From a virus: a DNA stretch of 51,242 bases. A program made the translations under genes and the position numbers. Shown in pieces: positions 37,264-47,135 of the stretch. The notes under the pieces are model-generated. The model was not told where the DNA came from, ran no database searches, and saw nothing but the letters and a program-made list of their open reading frames with translations. How positions within the stretch are numbered: the stretch's first letter is position 1; each line of letters begins with the position of its first letter. Location of the stretch: positions 1-51,242 of IMG/VR virus record IMGVR_UViG_3300038825_000172. One strand, written 5' to 3'.

Positions 37264-39648
37264 CTAACCTATTCCAAATATTGTATTTATTGTACTTGAT
37301 ATATTATTAAAATTACTTGTCCAATTTTTAGCAACATCACCTTCAGCACTAGCAGCAGCTATCATAGCTTGTACTTTTCTTGTAGCACTATCATTAGCCC
37401 ATCTAAAATTATAATCAGCTTGGTCTCTTAATTCTTGCCATAAAAATGCTTGGGCTGCTGTAGTCATACCATATGCCATCTTAGCATTTTCTTGATTAAT
37501 AGCATTTTGTGCTGCAGTATCAGCTAAGTTTGCTCTTCTTCTCCATTCTACATTTGATTGTTGAATTGCTAATGCATTTTGTGTATTAAACTGGTCTCTA
37601 TTAAAATCCATTGTTTCATTAAATTGTTTTGTTTGATTTACTATAGCAGCATTTGCTTTGTTTAAATCAGCTTCTCTTCCTGCTCTACGAGCTTCTGCAG
37701 CATTTGATTGTTGTGCATTAAATTGTTTTGAAGCATTTATCTGTTGAGAATTAAACTGTGATATCTGTGTATTTAAGTTAGCCATAAATTGCATCATTTG
37801 ATTTTCACTTGTAGCATTAAATTGTCTCGCAGCATTTTGTGCAGCTTGATTACTTAAAAGTCTTTGTTGCTCTTGTTGGGACTGAACCATAACAGTTTGT
37901 TGTTCATTAGATAAATTTTGCATATCCATAGCTAAAAAGTTTTTAGCATTTTGTATTTGTCTTTGTCCTTCTATATTAGCTTCAGTTAAATTAGCTTGAG
38001 ACATTAAAACTGCATTTTGTATTGTAGCTTGTTGTTCATTACTAGCTTCAGCTAAACTTACAGTTTGCATAAATTTACTATTACTTAACTCTGTTTGTTG
38101 GTCAGCACTAAATTGAGCCATATTAAGATTAAATACTTTATCAGCATTACTTAAAGCTGTTTGTTGTCTAAGTTTAGCATTTTCAATTTCTGTTTGTGCT
38201 TCAATACTTTTTTGTTGACTTATACTTTGTTGAATAGCTTGTGCATTGCTTTGAGCTATAGGTACAGCACTTTGAATAATAGCATTAAATAAATTATCTC
38301 TACCAACACTAGAAGCACTTAATCCTCTTTTAGCTAACATAGCTTCTACATTAGCTACAGCAGGTCTTGCCCATGTTGGTATTTCACCATTTTCCATACC
38401 ACTTAATAAACTATCTATTTGATTAGAAACTAAAGCTTCTTTAGGTAATCCTGCTATCATACCTCTTTGTTCTTCAGTAAATTCAGTTAATTTAGCTTCT
38501 AATTCTTCTGGGTCACTACCAAGTTCTGTTATGTCTTCTTCTGATAACCCTGCATTTCTTAATTGTTTTTTAGCTCTTGTTATTCTAGCTAAAGATGTAC
38601 CAGCTACTTGAGCAGCACTCGCCTTTGCTTCAGGACTTAACTCTCCTACTACTCTTTCTGCTAAAGCACCGGGTTCTATCTCAACCTCTGCTCCTTCTAT
38701 TGGTGCAACTCTATCTACTCCTGTAACTTTTGCTAATGCTTCATCTCTTATTTCTCCTTTAGCAGATTCTATAGAAACATCTTCACCTACAGTTTTTGCA
38801 TTCATTGTAGAAGTAACAGAAGGTTCTGGAGTTTTTACTGTAGAAATATCTTCCATTTGTTCTACAATTTCTGGTCCGACTTCTTTTATATATTCAGGAG
38901 TAACTCCTTTTCTTTCAGCTAATTCAATTACACCTGCCTCGTATTCTTCTCCCTGACCAACATTTACTAATTCTTGTTCAGGTATCATTCCTTCTGGTAA
39001 ATTTCCTGCAGCTATATCTTGTGCAGTTTGTCCTGTTTCTATAATTCTAGTATTTCTTTCAGCCTCAAACTTAGCTTGTTTTTGTGCATCAGTCATTTGG
39101 TCTACAGGAATATCAGTAGTTGTAGTAGTACCACCACCTCCACTTTGAATTACCCATGATGTACCGTTCCATACTAAAACTGTTCCATTAGGTAATGTTC
39201 TAGTTTGTCCTACAGTAAATCTATTAATGTCAGCTTGACGACCTCCTTCTCTTCCACCTCTTCCACCATCCATAACATCATCTACTGCCATAGATGCTCT
39301 GTCCATATTGTCAGCAAAAACCATATTACTTCTGTCAGGTCTTTGTTGTCGGTCAACTGGCATTTTATCTAATACTGGGTCATTAATTCGAACTGTTTGT
39401 TGTTGCCCTCCTGCTGTTAAATCTTTCATGTCGCCTGTTAATACAGGTTGATTACCTTGTATAGGAGGAAGATTAGGCATAGGCTCATCTTGTCTTTGTA
39501 TAGATAGTTCTTCTTGACTAGGGTCTTGAACCATTTTACCAAGTTGATAACCAACTCTACCACCCTTAGACATATCTACACGCCCACCAGTAGTATACTT
39601 TTGTTGATATTTTTTATTTCTTTTCTTTTGTTGTTTTTTTCTTGCCAT
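37264..39648 (-). CDS. Large virion structural protein, Gln/Asn-rich coil, 794 aa
   Basis: The basic N-terminus (MARKKQQKKRNKKYQQKYTT) is followed by a Gly/Gln-rich, low-complexity third with VWNGTSWVI, an acidic middle, and about 300 residues of Gln/Asn/Ala-rich helix with quasi-repeats such as NEQQATIQNAVLMSQANL and SNEQQTVMVQSQQEQQ. Long alpha-helical fibres or internal scaffold-like virion proteins have this composition. It lies between fibre genes and ejection genes. No enzymatic motif seen. Confidence 0.6.
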   Translation of the reverse strand: MARKKQQKKRNKKYQQKYTTGGRVDMSKGGRVGYQLGKMVQDPSQEELSIQRQDEPMPNLPPIQGNQPVLTGDMKDLTAGGQQQTVRINDPVLDKMPVDRQQRPDRSNMVFADNMDRASMAVDDVMDGGRGGREGGRQADINRFTVGQTRTLPNGTVLVWNGTSWVIQSGGGGTTTTTDIPVDQMTDAQKQAKFEAERNTRIIETGQTAQDIAAGNLPEGMIPEQELVNVGQGEEYEAGVIELAERKGVTPEYIKEVGPEIVEQMEDISTVKTPEPSVTSTMNAKTVGEDVSIESAKGEIRDEALAKVTGVDRVAPIEGAEVEIEPGALAERVVGELSPEAKASAAQVAGTSLARITRAKKQLRNAGLSEEDITELGSDPEELEAKLTEFTEEQRGMIAGLPKEALVSNQIDSLLSGMENGEIPTWARPAVANVEAMLAKRGLSASSVGRDNLFNAIIQSAVPIAQSNAQAIQQSISQQKSIEAQTEIENAKLRQQTALSNADKVFNLNMAQFSADQQTELSNSKFMQTVSLAEASNEQQATIQNAVLMSQANLTEANIEGQRQIQNAKNFLAMDMQNLSNEQQTVMVQSQQEQQRLLSNQAAQNAARQFNATSENQMMQFMANLNTQISQFNSQQINASKQFNAQQSNAAEARRAGREADLNKANAAIVNQTKQFNETMDFNRDQFNTQNALAIQQSNVEWRRRANLADTAAQNAINQENAKMAYGMTTAAQAFLWQELRDQADYNFRWANDSATRKVQAMIAAASAEGDVAKNWTSNFNNISSTINTIFGIG

Positions 39649-39663
39649 AGTTATAAACCTATT

Positions 39664-39906
39664 TTACTTGACTTCAAAGAGTTTGTCAAGCTTTTCTCCA
39701 ATTTTATCTATTCTATCCATGAGTATTCCCATGTCATCTTTTAATTCATTTTTAGTAACATAGTCTTTTGCCATCTCTTCACGAGTTTTGTTTAAGAGTA
39801 TGTCTATTCTTTTGTTTTCTGAAGTATTACTTTTAATACTATAGAGTATGGGTGCTAACACCAATGTTATAAAGATGTTCCAAAATAAATAAGGTGTTAG
39901 TTCCAT
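39664..39906 (-). CDS. Small membrane-anchored coiled-coil protein, 80 aa
   Basis: One N-terminal membrane helix (LFWNIFITLVLAPILYSI) and a charged coiled coil (ILMDRIDKIGEKLDKLFEV). Same design as the 95-residue protein at 26979, so it may be a second holin/spanin-like or membrane-anchor protein. Function not known. Confidence 0.55.
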   Translation of the reverse strand: MELTPYLFWNIFITLVLAPILYSIKSNTSENKRIDILLNKTREEMAKDYVTKNELKDDMGILMDRIDKIGEKLDKLFEVK

Positions 39907-39911
39907 ACTTT

Positions 39912-40256
39912 TTATCCGATTGTTTTAGTAACAGATGTTGGTGTAATTAGTAATGCGATTTGTGCATCTAGACCAGCTTTTAAAGCTGTAACTTCATCAG
40001 CACCCATAGCTGTTTCTACCCAGCCTTGTACGTCACTAGCTTTTAAATCTCCAAAAGCTGTAAAGCTTGACAAGTCTGTAGTATCTACAGATTGAGTTCC
40101 GTAGCTAGAAGCTGTCCAGTTATTACCCTCACTATCTTTATTAGTATCATCAGTAGCTGTTATTCTCCAATGAACATTGTAAACTACATCACTTTTACTA
40201 TCTTTTGTTGGGTAAGTATCAACTGTTGAAACATCCCAAGTATATCCTATTGCCAT
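39912..40256 (-). CDS. Conserved virion-associated protein, 114 aa (DUF7936-like, tentative)
   Basis: Begins GYTWDVSTVDTYPTKDSKSD and continues VVYNVHWRITATD, a pattern seen in small proteins beside tail-fibre genes of marine phages (recalled as DUF7936). Beta-rich N-terminal half and helical C-terminal half with WVETAMGADEVTALKAGLDA. Two bases separate it from the fibre gene upstream, so it may be a fibre-associated or chaperone protein. Confidence 0.6.
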   Translation of the reverse strand: MAIGYTWDVSTVDTYPTKDSKSDVVYNVHWRITATDDTNKDSEGNNWTASSYGTQSVDTTDLSSFTAFGDLKASDVQGWVETAMGADEVTALKAGLDAQIALLITPTSVTKTIG

Positions 40257-40258
40257 AT

Positions 40259-43200
40259 TTATTCTCCTTTAAGTAAGTTAATTTCAGATTGTAAGGCATC
40301 AATCTGTTCTTGTTGTTCTTGTATAGCTTTTATGAGTGGTGTTACTACCCTGCTATAATCCATTTCATAATAATCATCTGAATTTTTAGAAACTGCGTGT
40401 GGTATTATTTCCATAACCTCTTGTGCTATTAAACCATCTTGAATTTCTTTAGATTCGTTCCACTCAAAGTTTACTGGATTTAATTTATTTACTATTTCTA
40501 ACCCTTCAGCTTTACCTAAAACAGTTTTAAGTCTAGCATCTGAACTTGTATTAAAACTGGTTCCTGAGTCAGTAATTCCTACACTACCTCTTTGTGTTCC
40601 TTGTTTTCTAAATACAACTACATCTGTTGCTGCTGCTTGGTTAAGTCCAAATACTGCTGCTGAACCACCAATAGCTGCAACTTCTAAACTTCCTAAACTT
40701 GTATCAAATCCAAAACCTTTTTGGTCGCTGTGAGCAGATGCTGGATTTACAGTTGTGTTGCCAATCATTACGTCACCTGAACTATCAATACGCATTCTTT
40801 CATTAGCTGGATAATTACCACTAATATTTGTAGTACCTACATTAAAGGTCATATTGCTATAACTAAATAGGTGCATATTGTTAGTGTTGGCATCGTATTG
40901 CATACCACCATCGCCTGAACCTGCTGAGCTAACTAACAAGGTAGCTTTACCTGAATTACTGTTGGGTTCAACCCTAGCCACTGTAGCAGCATCGCCTTTA
41001 ACATGAAACTCTGAAGAAGGAGTAACACCAATTCCAACATTTCCTAAACTATCAATTCTCATTCTTTCTGTTGGTGAGGAAGCACCATCTGCTGTAGTAA
41101 AGAAAGTTAATCTACCGGGCATATCATTACTACCGGGTGTTCCATCAACTTCACAAAATATTTTTGCTGCTAAAGTAACAGTATCAGAGCCATCACTAGC
41201 GGCAAATGATATTTGACCTAAATTATCTCCATCTTGAACTATAGTATTACCGCCAACTGTGCCATTTCTTGATTTTATAAATTGTAAAGTTGGTGCATTT
41301 GCATTAGCACTAAATCTACCTATTGACATTGTAGAACCAGCATTATCTGTTCCATTAATTTGTAATTTTGCTGTTGTAGTACCTGTAACTGCTGTTGAAC
41401 TAGCAACTAATAAACGACCTGAACCATCAATACGCATTCTTTCGCTTTCGCTAGAGCCTGTATAGAACATTAAATTATCATTACTATCTGCATCAATAGA
41501 ACCTCTTATAGTTCCACCTGCTTGATGTTTCCACCTTAAATGATTGCTTTGTACTAAATCTAAGTTGCCTCCACTGTCAAGTCTCATATTCTCTGTTGGA
41601 GCAGAACCAGGACCTGTTCCTGTTGGTTTTGTATTAAAAGCTAAGTGTGTAGCTGCTGTACTACCACTATGGTCTTCAGCAGCAATAGCTACTATGGATG
41701 CTTCGGCAGCAGCATTACTATTAGCACCATCTACTCCTTTCCAAGCATAAGAACCTAAAGTTTCTCCGTCACTAGGATTGCCACCCACTTCTCTATTTAA
41801 CTGTATACCACCATTACCACCACCAGTAAGAATATTTAATCCTTGTAAGGTAGCTGTAGGTTTCGAAGAATAACCAATTCCAACATTGTCTAAACCACCA
41901 TCAACAAACAAAGCATAAGTTTGTCCGTTTGATTCAACTCTAAAGTCTATGTCTAAAGAATCTTCATTAACTATAGTAGCTGCTTCATTCATTAACAAAC
42001 GAGATTGTAGAGTGCCATTTAACATGGTTTCAAAATCAAAGTAACCATCTTCAGTACCATCTGAAGCATCTTTAATTCTTGTTTCTATATTTGAGTAGAT
42101 AACATCTTGTGAGTTATCGTTTCTTCCAGTAAATCTTATTTCTCCAAGATGGTCATTATCTGCTGGACTACTAGAGTTTCTATAAAAATTTACATTAGGA
42201 CCTGTTGTTGCATCTGCGTCAGTTGATACTATGGTTAAGTTATCTGAGTTATCAGCAACAGTAATTGTAGCACCCGCAGAAGATGTAATAGCTCCATCTA
42301 CTTGTAGTGTAGAAGCCATATCTACAGCTCCGTCAATATCTACTACGTCTAGGTTGGTAGTTCCGTCTACGTCTATATCGCCTGAGATGTCTAATGAAGT
42401 TGCATCTAACTCACCTGCTACTGTAACTACTCCAGAAGCTACTGTTATTAAATCTGTATCTCCTGTGTGTCCAATAGTAGAACCATTAATAATTACATTA
42501 TCTACTGTAAGTGTTGTAAGAGTTCCAAGACTTGTAATATTTGATTGTGCTGCACCTGTTACTGTTGCTGCTGTACCTGTAGTATCTTGATTAAGTGTAC
42601 CAACTGTAAAGTCTAATGTATTATCTGAATCATCATATGCTACTGTAATACCACTTTCAGTATTACTTGTTACCATAGCTCCTATAGTATCACTAATTGT
42701 TTCTGCTAGTGTTGTACCATTTACTGTAATAGCATCAGCTTCTAGTGTACCATCTACATCTACATCTCCAGAAATATCTAAAGTTGCAGCAGCAAGTTGA
42801 CCACCTATTGTTAAATTACCTGAACTAGGATTATAAGTTAAACCTGTATCGCTTTCTGCTCCTTGAGAACCTGTAGCTCCGTCAACAAAAATAGGATATA
42901 CAGTTTCATCTGTACTATTATTTGCAGAGACTGTAATGTTATCTGCTGTACCTGTAGTATCTTGGTTAAGTGTTCCAATAACAAAGTCTAATGTATTATC
43001 ACTATCTTCGTATGTAACTGTAATGTTTGTCTCGGTATTAGAAGATACCATTGCACCAACAGTATCACTAATTGTTTCTGCTAATGTAACACCACCAATA
43101 GTAATTGCATCGGCTTCTAGTGTTCCATCAATATCTGCATCACCACTAATATCTAATGTAGCTGCATCTAATTCACCACTAATAGTTATATTTCTACCAC

Positions 43201-44209
43201 CAGTAATGTCTTTGTTTGAATCTGTTATAATAGCTTTACTTGCTATTACTGTTCCGTTTGTTATTCCATCTATAAGATTTATATCGGTTGCACTAGCTGT
43301 AACACCATCTAAGATGTTTAATTCTGCTGCAGTACTTGTTACCCCGTCAAGGATATTAAGTTCTGCTGCTGTACTTGTAACACCATCTAAAATATTTAAT
43401 TCAGCAGTAGTTGCAGTAACTCCATCAAGTATATTAAGTTCTGCTGCTGTAGATGTTACTCCATCAAGAATATTAAGCTCGGATGCTGTGGATGTTACTC
43501 CATCTAATATGTTTAGTTCAGCAGCAGTTGATGTAATTGCAGTGCCGTTAAAGTTAATTGCATCTACATAAGCAACCCCATCAACATATAAGTCTTTCCA
43601 TTCAGAACCTGAAGCACCTAAGTCATAAGTATTATCAGCACTTGGTAATAAATTAGAAGCAACATCTGCACTAAATGCTACAGTATCTGAAGCTGCATCA
43701 CCAAATGTTAAATTACCTGATATTGTAGCATTACCTGTAACTGTAAGATTTCCACCTACTGCTAAGTTACCAGAAATATCTGCAGCACCATTCATATCTA
43801 TTGTAGTCGCTGCTATTTGTATTTCTGTATCAGCTACTAAATCTAACTGCCCATCAGCACTAGAATTAATATATATAGCTGTATCTCTAAATTGTATTTT
43901 TTCTGTTGTAGCAATTAATAAATCATCTGAAAACTCAAAGTAATCTTCATCTTCTTTCCATGTTAATACACCATCATTAGATGCAGCATTAAATGTAATA
44001 GCAATATCACTTTCAGCATTTGTACCAAACACTAAAGCATTACTAAATAAATTTGAGATAGGACCACCATCACCGGTTGTACTACCATCATGTGTATGTC
44101 CTGAACTTACATTAAATGCGTTTACTAATTGATTAAATTCATTATTAAATAGTGCAGCAGTAATGGTATCTCCATCACTAAATGTACTTTGCCTAATATA
44201 ACTTGCCAT
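40259..44209 (-). CDS. Tail fibre/spike with C-terminal S74 intramolecular chaperone
   Basis: 1316 residues. The N-terminal virion-attachment region has TFSDGDTITAALFNNEFN and SSGHTHDGSTTG. A central shaft includes six near-identical 13-residue repeats (STAAELNILDGVT) and several xxDISGDxDVDGT motifs of beta-helical trimeric fibres. The C-terminal 100 residues are a Peptidase_S74 chaperone: SSDARLKTVLGKAEGLEIV (catalytic Ser, then Lys), FEWNES, GLIAQEVMEIIPHAV and a closing coiled coil. S74 domains trimerise the fibre and cleave themselves off. This is the host-recognition protein. Confidence 0.9.
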   Translation of the reverse strand: MASYIRQSTFSDGDTITAALFNNEFNQLVNAFNVSSGHTHDGSTTGDGGPISNLFSNALVFGTNAESDIAITFNAASNDGVLTWKEDEDYFEFSDDLLIATTEKIQFRDTAIYINSSADGQLDLVADTEIQIAATTIDMNGAADISGNLAVGGNLTVTGNATISGNLTFGDAASDTVAFSADVASNLLPSADNTYDLGASGSEWKDLYVDGVAYVDAINFNGTAITSTAAELNILDGVTSTASELNILDGVTSTAAELNILDGVTATTAELNILDGVTSTAAELNILDGVTSTAAELNILDGVTASATDINLIDGITNGTVIASKAIITDSNKDITGGRNITISGELDAATLDISGDADIDGTLEADAITIGGVTLAETISDTVGAMVSSNTETNITVTYEDSDNTLDFVIGTLNQDTTGTADNITVSANNSTDETVYPIFVDGATGSQGAESDTGLTYNPSSGNLTIGGQLAAATLDISGDVDVDGTLEADAITVNGTTLAETISDTIGAMVTSNTESGITVAYDDSDNTLDFTVGTLNQDTTGTAATVTGAAQSNITSLGTLTTLTVDNVIINGSTIGHTGDTDLITVASGVVTVAGELDATSLDISGDIDVDGTTNLDVVDIDGAVDMASTLQVDGAITSSAGATITVADNSDNLTIVSTDADATTGPNVNFYRNSSSPADNDHLGEIRFTGRNDNSQDVIYSNIETRIKDASDGTEDGYFDFETMLNGTLQSRLLMNEAATIVNEDSLDIDFRVESNGQTYALFVDGGLDNVGIGYSSKPTATLQGLNILTGGGNGGIQLNREVGGNPSDGETLGSYAWKGVDGANSNAAAEASIVAIAAEDHSGSTAATHLAFNTKPTGTGPGSAPTENMRLDSGGNLDLVQSNHLRWKHQAGGTIRGSIDADSNDNLMFYTGSSESERMRIDGSGRLLVASSTAVTGTTTAKLQINGTDNAGSTMSIGRFSANANAPTLQFIKSRNGTVGGNTIVQDGDNLGQISFAASDGSDTVTLAAKIFCEVDGTPGSNDMPGRLTFFTTADGASSPTERMRIDSLGNVGIGVTPSSEFHVKGDAATVARVEPNSNSGKATLLVSSAGSGDGGMQYDANTNNMHLFSYSNMTFNVGTTNISGNYPANERMRIDSSGDVMIGNTTVNPASAHSDQKGFGFDTSLGSLEVAAIGGSAAVFGLNQAAATDVVVFRKQGTQRGSVGITDSGTSFNTSSDARLKTVLGKAEGLEIVNKLNPVNFEWNESKEIQDGLIAQEVMEIIPHAVSKNSDDYYEMDYSRVVTPLIKAIQEQQEQIDALQSEINLLKGE
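43301..43540 (-). repeat. Six 39-bp tandem repeats in the fibre gene
   Basis: Each unit encodes a 13-residue ELNILDGV repeat; third-base changes differ among copies while the protein is nearly constant, showing selection on the repeat protein rather than recent duplication alone. A seventh, degenerate unit (DINLIDGI) follows. Confidence 0.85.
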
Positions 44210-44213
44210 TATT

Positions 44214-45821
44214 TTATCTCCTACCTGAAGGTATATAATCTACATATAAACCATTAATTTTATATGGTGATTTCGTATCATTTGAAATCACAGTAAAATT
44301 GTTACTTGTCCCACTCCCTTGTAATGGAACTCTTATCATTGGAGAAGAAACTCCTCCGAATGAATTTGTGCCAAATACAGCACTATTAAATTTTGAAGGT
44401 GGATTTATTGTTCCTAAATCAAATAAAGCTGTAGGTTGAGGTATACTTGTATTACCATACTCAAACTTAACTTGTACATCTGGCTCTACAATACCTTCAG
44501 CACTTGCAGATATTCTAACATAATGTAAAGTTTTTAAAGTTCCTAAATCTCCATAATCATAATCAGGTGTAGAGTATCTTGCTAAAATTGCAGTACCATC
44601 AAAGTCATCTCCTGAATCATGTACATATACATAACCTGTATTATTACCATGATAGTATTTTTCTATACCATTTGAACTAAATCCAGAACCTATTTCTGTT
44701 ACTTCTAGTCCTTTTGTTTGAGACCATTCAAATCCATTTTGTCTTAAAGTTCCTATTATTCCTTCTTGTCCTGATGCTGCTGCACTAAGATTAGTATAAA
44801 ATAATCTATATTGTGATTTTTCTCTAATCACTACACTTGTAATTCTATAACTATTAATACTCTGTGCTAGTACAGTTAATTCTGGTTGTATAGCTTTACT
44901 AACTGTACCTAACTCAACATCTCCGATTCTTGCAGTACCAGCGACTGTTCTTATTCCATCTGGTGCTAAAAATATTAAGTCACCACCTATCTCTTGAATA
45001 CTATAACCACTTAAACAACCGACATTCTTAGTAACTGGTACTATAGCTATATTACTTGCATCATTTATATTTATTAACTTAAATATACTATTTGTACAAA
45101 ATATATATAGTTCATTACGAAAACCTTTAATTCCTTCTATCTGGTCTTCTAATACAATATTACCTGAACCAGTACTTGTAAAATCTGTAGGGTCTAAAGT
45201 ACCACTATAATAAATTGTATTTAAGTTATCTTCAACTCCAGCAGCTATTAAATGTTTATCATGGACTGTAAGATATTTAACACCTTTAGTACTTGATACA
45301 GTTATTTCTTCTGCAAAAAATGTTCTATCACTAATACTACCTGTTCCTTCCATTCTAAATGCATAAGGTTTATTTGCTCCATCAGCTATAATAACTTGAC
45401 CATAATCATAAGTAGCACCATCAAATAATGTAAACTGACATTGCCCTTGTGAAGTTCTTGTTAATGCACTTCTACCTGTAAAAGTTGAATAATTATCCCC
45501 ACTACCAGATACAGAACTTCTATTTATTTGTACCCAACTTGTTCCTGTATTACTAAAATAAATATTTGTACCAGCAGTAACAATTACTCCATCTGCATAA
45601 GGAAATACTCCTAGTATTGCAGTAGAACCTCCTGTTGGTTGTACAGCACTACTTCCACCAAATTTTGTAAATCCATTAATTCTTCTATAACCACCTTCTA
45701 TAGAAACTTCAAAATTTTCTAATTCAGTAGCTACTCCGGGTCTACGCAATAAATCAATTTGATTAGATGCTGTAACTAATCCTCCTTCACATGCTACTGT
45801 ATATGGTTGACTCCTAGCCAT
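44214..45821 (-). CDS. Tail nozzle-type protein, 535 aa
   Basis: N-terminus with ASNQIDLLRRPGVATELENF and GGYRRINGFTKFGG, followed by repeated short beta blades (AILGVFPYADGVIVTAGTNI, NTIYYSGTLDPTDF, GGDLIFLAPDGIRTVAGTAR). This is the beta-propeller plan of short-tail nozzle/phage stabilisation proteins (T7 gp12, P22 gp10 class). It overlaps the tail adaptor gene by one base. The assignment rests on composition, length and order. Confidence 0.7.
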   Translation of the reverse strand: MARSQPYTVACEGGLVTASNQIDLLRRPGVATELENFEVSIEGGYRRINGFTKFGGSSAVQPTGGSTAILGVFPYADGVIVTAGTNIYFSNTGTSWVQINRSSVSGSGDNYSTFTGRSALTRTSQGQCQFTLFDGATYDYGQVIIADGANKPYAFRMEGTGSISDRTFFAEEITVSSTKGVKYLTVHDKHLIAAGVEDNLNTIYYSGTLDPTDFTSTGSGNIVLEDQIEGIKGFRNELYIFCTNSIFKLININDASNIAIVPVTKNVGCLSGYSIQEIGGDLIFLAPDGIRTVAGTARIGDVELGTVSKAIQPELTVLAQSINSYRITSVVIREKSQYRLFYTNLSAAASGQEGIIGTLRQNGFEWSQTKGLEVTEIGSGFSSNGIEKYYHGNNTGYVYVHDSGDDFDGTAILARYSTPDYDYGDLGTLKTLHYVRISASAEGIVEPDVQVKFEYGNTSIPQPTALFDLGTINPPSKFNSAVFGTNSFGGVSSPMIRVPLQGSGTSNNFTVISNDTKSPYKINGLYVDYIPSGRR

Positions 45822-46585
45822 TAAAAGTATGTCCTATCATCTGTCATATATTTTGGAGTAGGATTCATAAGATTTGATTTCATACTTCTTAATGCTTTTT
45901 TATAATCATCTGCTGCCATCATAGCTTGTTGTGGACTTTCTTTAAACTGCCATATATAGTATCTAGTCCTTGCAGTTATTACATTACTGTATTGTTCTGG
46001 TAAAACTATTGTATCTCCATGAGCATCTAAAGCTGTAGGTTTTGTAAATGCATAAAAATGCACATTATAAACCTTATCAGGTATTGGACTTAAACCAAAT
46101 TTCCTGCTATCTGGAGACTTAATAACATGTATTGGTTCAGCATGGGTTGAATTAGCATCATCTGCATTTTCACTATCTCTATAATATCTTTTCCAATCAT
46201 CTAAGGTTAAAAATCTTAATCCTTTAGAAACATAAGGGCTTGACTCACCACTTACATTTATTGTAGTAATATAAAAATCATCCCAATCTATTGAAGCATA
46301 GTCAGTAGTTATACTAGAGCTATCAGCTTTTAAAGTATACCACCTTTGTCCTGCTACACTTGCTACTGTTACATTACCATAGAAAGGGTCTGTACTACCA
46401 CTAACACCTGCACTAAAGAAAGGTAGTTGTGGTTCTGCATTTGCTATATCAAATATAGATTTATTAATTGCATCTTTTACAAATTTCTGTAATCCTATTG
46501 CATCTGCAAAGTTTGCAGAAGTTAAAGGAAGTTCATTTAATTCTCTAAGAACTTCGTTAGTTAAATCTAAATATGTTGTAGCCAT
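45821..46585 (-). CDS. Tail adaptor protein (T7 gp11-like), 254 aa
   Basis: Opens MATTYLDLTNEVLRELNE with KFVKDAINKSIFDIAN, the helical start of tail tubular A/adaptor proteins that dock below the portal, and later HEPI-like strand and PKYMTDDRTYF end. The middle (GQRWYTLKADSSSI, YITTINVSGESSPYV) is beta-rich. Directly upstream of the nozzle gene as in T7. Confidence 0.7.
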   Translation of the reverse strand: MATTYLDLTNEVLRELNELPLTSANFADAIGLQKFVKDAINKSIFDIANAEPQLPFFSAGVSGSTDPFYGNVTVASVAGQRWYTLKADSSSITTDYASIDWDDFYITTINVSGESSPYVSKGLRFLTLDDWKRYYRDSENADDANSTHAEPIHVIKSPDSRKFGLSPIPDKVYNVHFYAFTKPTALDAHGDTIVLPEQYSNVITARTRYYIWQFKESPQQAMMAADDYKKALRSMKSNLMNPTPKYMTDDRTYF

Positions 46586-46758
46586 TATTTTTTACCTTTA
46601 GCTTTTTTCTTTGCTGTCTTGCTTAAATCTTTAAAGTGATAAAGTCTAACGCTTGTTTTAGTATGAGTTTTATTAGAATGTAAATGTCCGTTAGGCATTT
46701 TATGTGTGTTACCTTTAAACTCAGTACCGTCTTTTTTATAATGTTTTACGCCTTTCAT
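46585..46758 (-). CDS. Small basic protein, 57 aa
   Basis: The start at 46758 lies one base past the previous stop; a longer frame from 46812 would overlap that gene by 53 bases. Very basic, with KHYKKDGTEFKGNTHKMPNG and a Lys-rich tail. Similar in style to the small basic proteins near the terminase genes. Function unknown. Confidence 0.6.
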   Translation of the reverse strand: MKGVKHYKKDGTEFKGNTHKMPNGHLHSNKTHTKTSVRLYHFKDLSKTAKKKAKGKK

Positions 46759-46759
46759 A

Positions 46760-47056
46760 TTAACAAGGTTTAGCTTTTGGCATATCCCCTGATTTATATT
46801 GAGGCTGTCCACCTTGATTAAGTTTTTTTCTAGGTTGTGTAAAACTTGTTTTATTTCCTATTTGTTCACCACCAGCATAGTTAGCAGCTCTTTTAGCTTT
46901 TCTAGCAGCTCTTCTAGCTTTTCTTCTTTCTTGCCCGGGTTTTCCAAATACATTTTTAGCTGCAGGTATTACTTCAGACATACCACCAGTATCAACTGCT
47001 GCTTTTATTCTCATTCCTGTTTTTAAAGCTTTTGCAGCTTTTTCTTTTTTTGACAT
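46760..47056 (-). CDS. Small basic protein, 98 aa
   Basis: Contains RRKARRAARKAKRAANYAGG in the middle and a Gln/Lys-rich C-terminus ending KAKPC. Preceded by AAGGAGAAAT. An arginine-rich helix of this kind would bind DNA or pass through membranes. Not recognised. Confidence 0.6.
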   Translation of the reverse strand: MSKKEKAAKALKTGMRIKAAVDTGGMSEVIPAAKNVFGKPGQERRKARRAARKAKRAANYAGGEQIGNKTSFTQPRKKLNQGGQPQYKSGDMPKAKPC

Positions 47057-47079
47057 TATTTCTCCTTTTTTAAATTAGT

Positions 47080-47123
47080 GGAGGAATAATTAAACTCCTC
47101 CGTTTTGGTATCAGTTAATACCG
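47080..47123 (-). promoter_or_regulatory. Two hairpins before the small basic genes
   Basis: Read leftward, GGTAT/ATACC (about 47107-47122) then GGAGGA/TCCTCC (47101-47080). No T tract follows, so a processing or attenuation element is more likely than a full terminator. Confidence 0.35.
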
Positions 47124-47135
47124 TAGATTGTATTA

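Noticed and set aside
42231-42590. 119-codon open frame antisense to the fibre
   Set aside because: Same low-complexity shadow of beta-repeat coding sequence; no start signals.
43301-43540. Regularly spaced repeats resembling a CRISPR array
   Set aside because: The 39-bp units are contiguous, in frame, and encode a repeated peptide; there are no unique spacers and no cas genes.
42936-43571. 211-codon open frame antisense to the fibre repeats
   Set aside because: Its Val/Ser/Ala-rich repeats are the mirror of the fibre's tandem repeats; it lacks a ribosome-binding site and opposes a clear gene.
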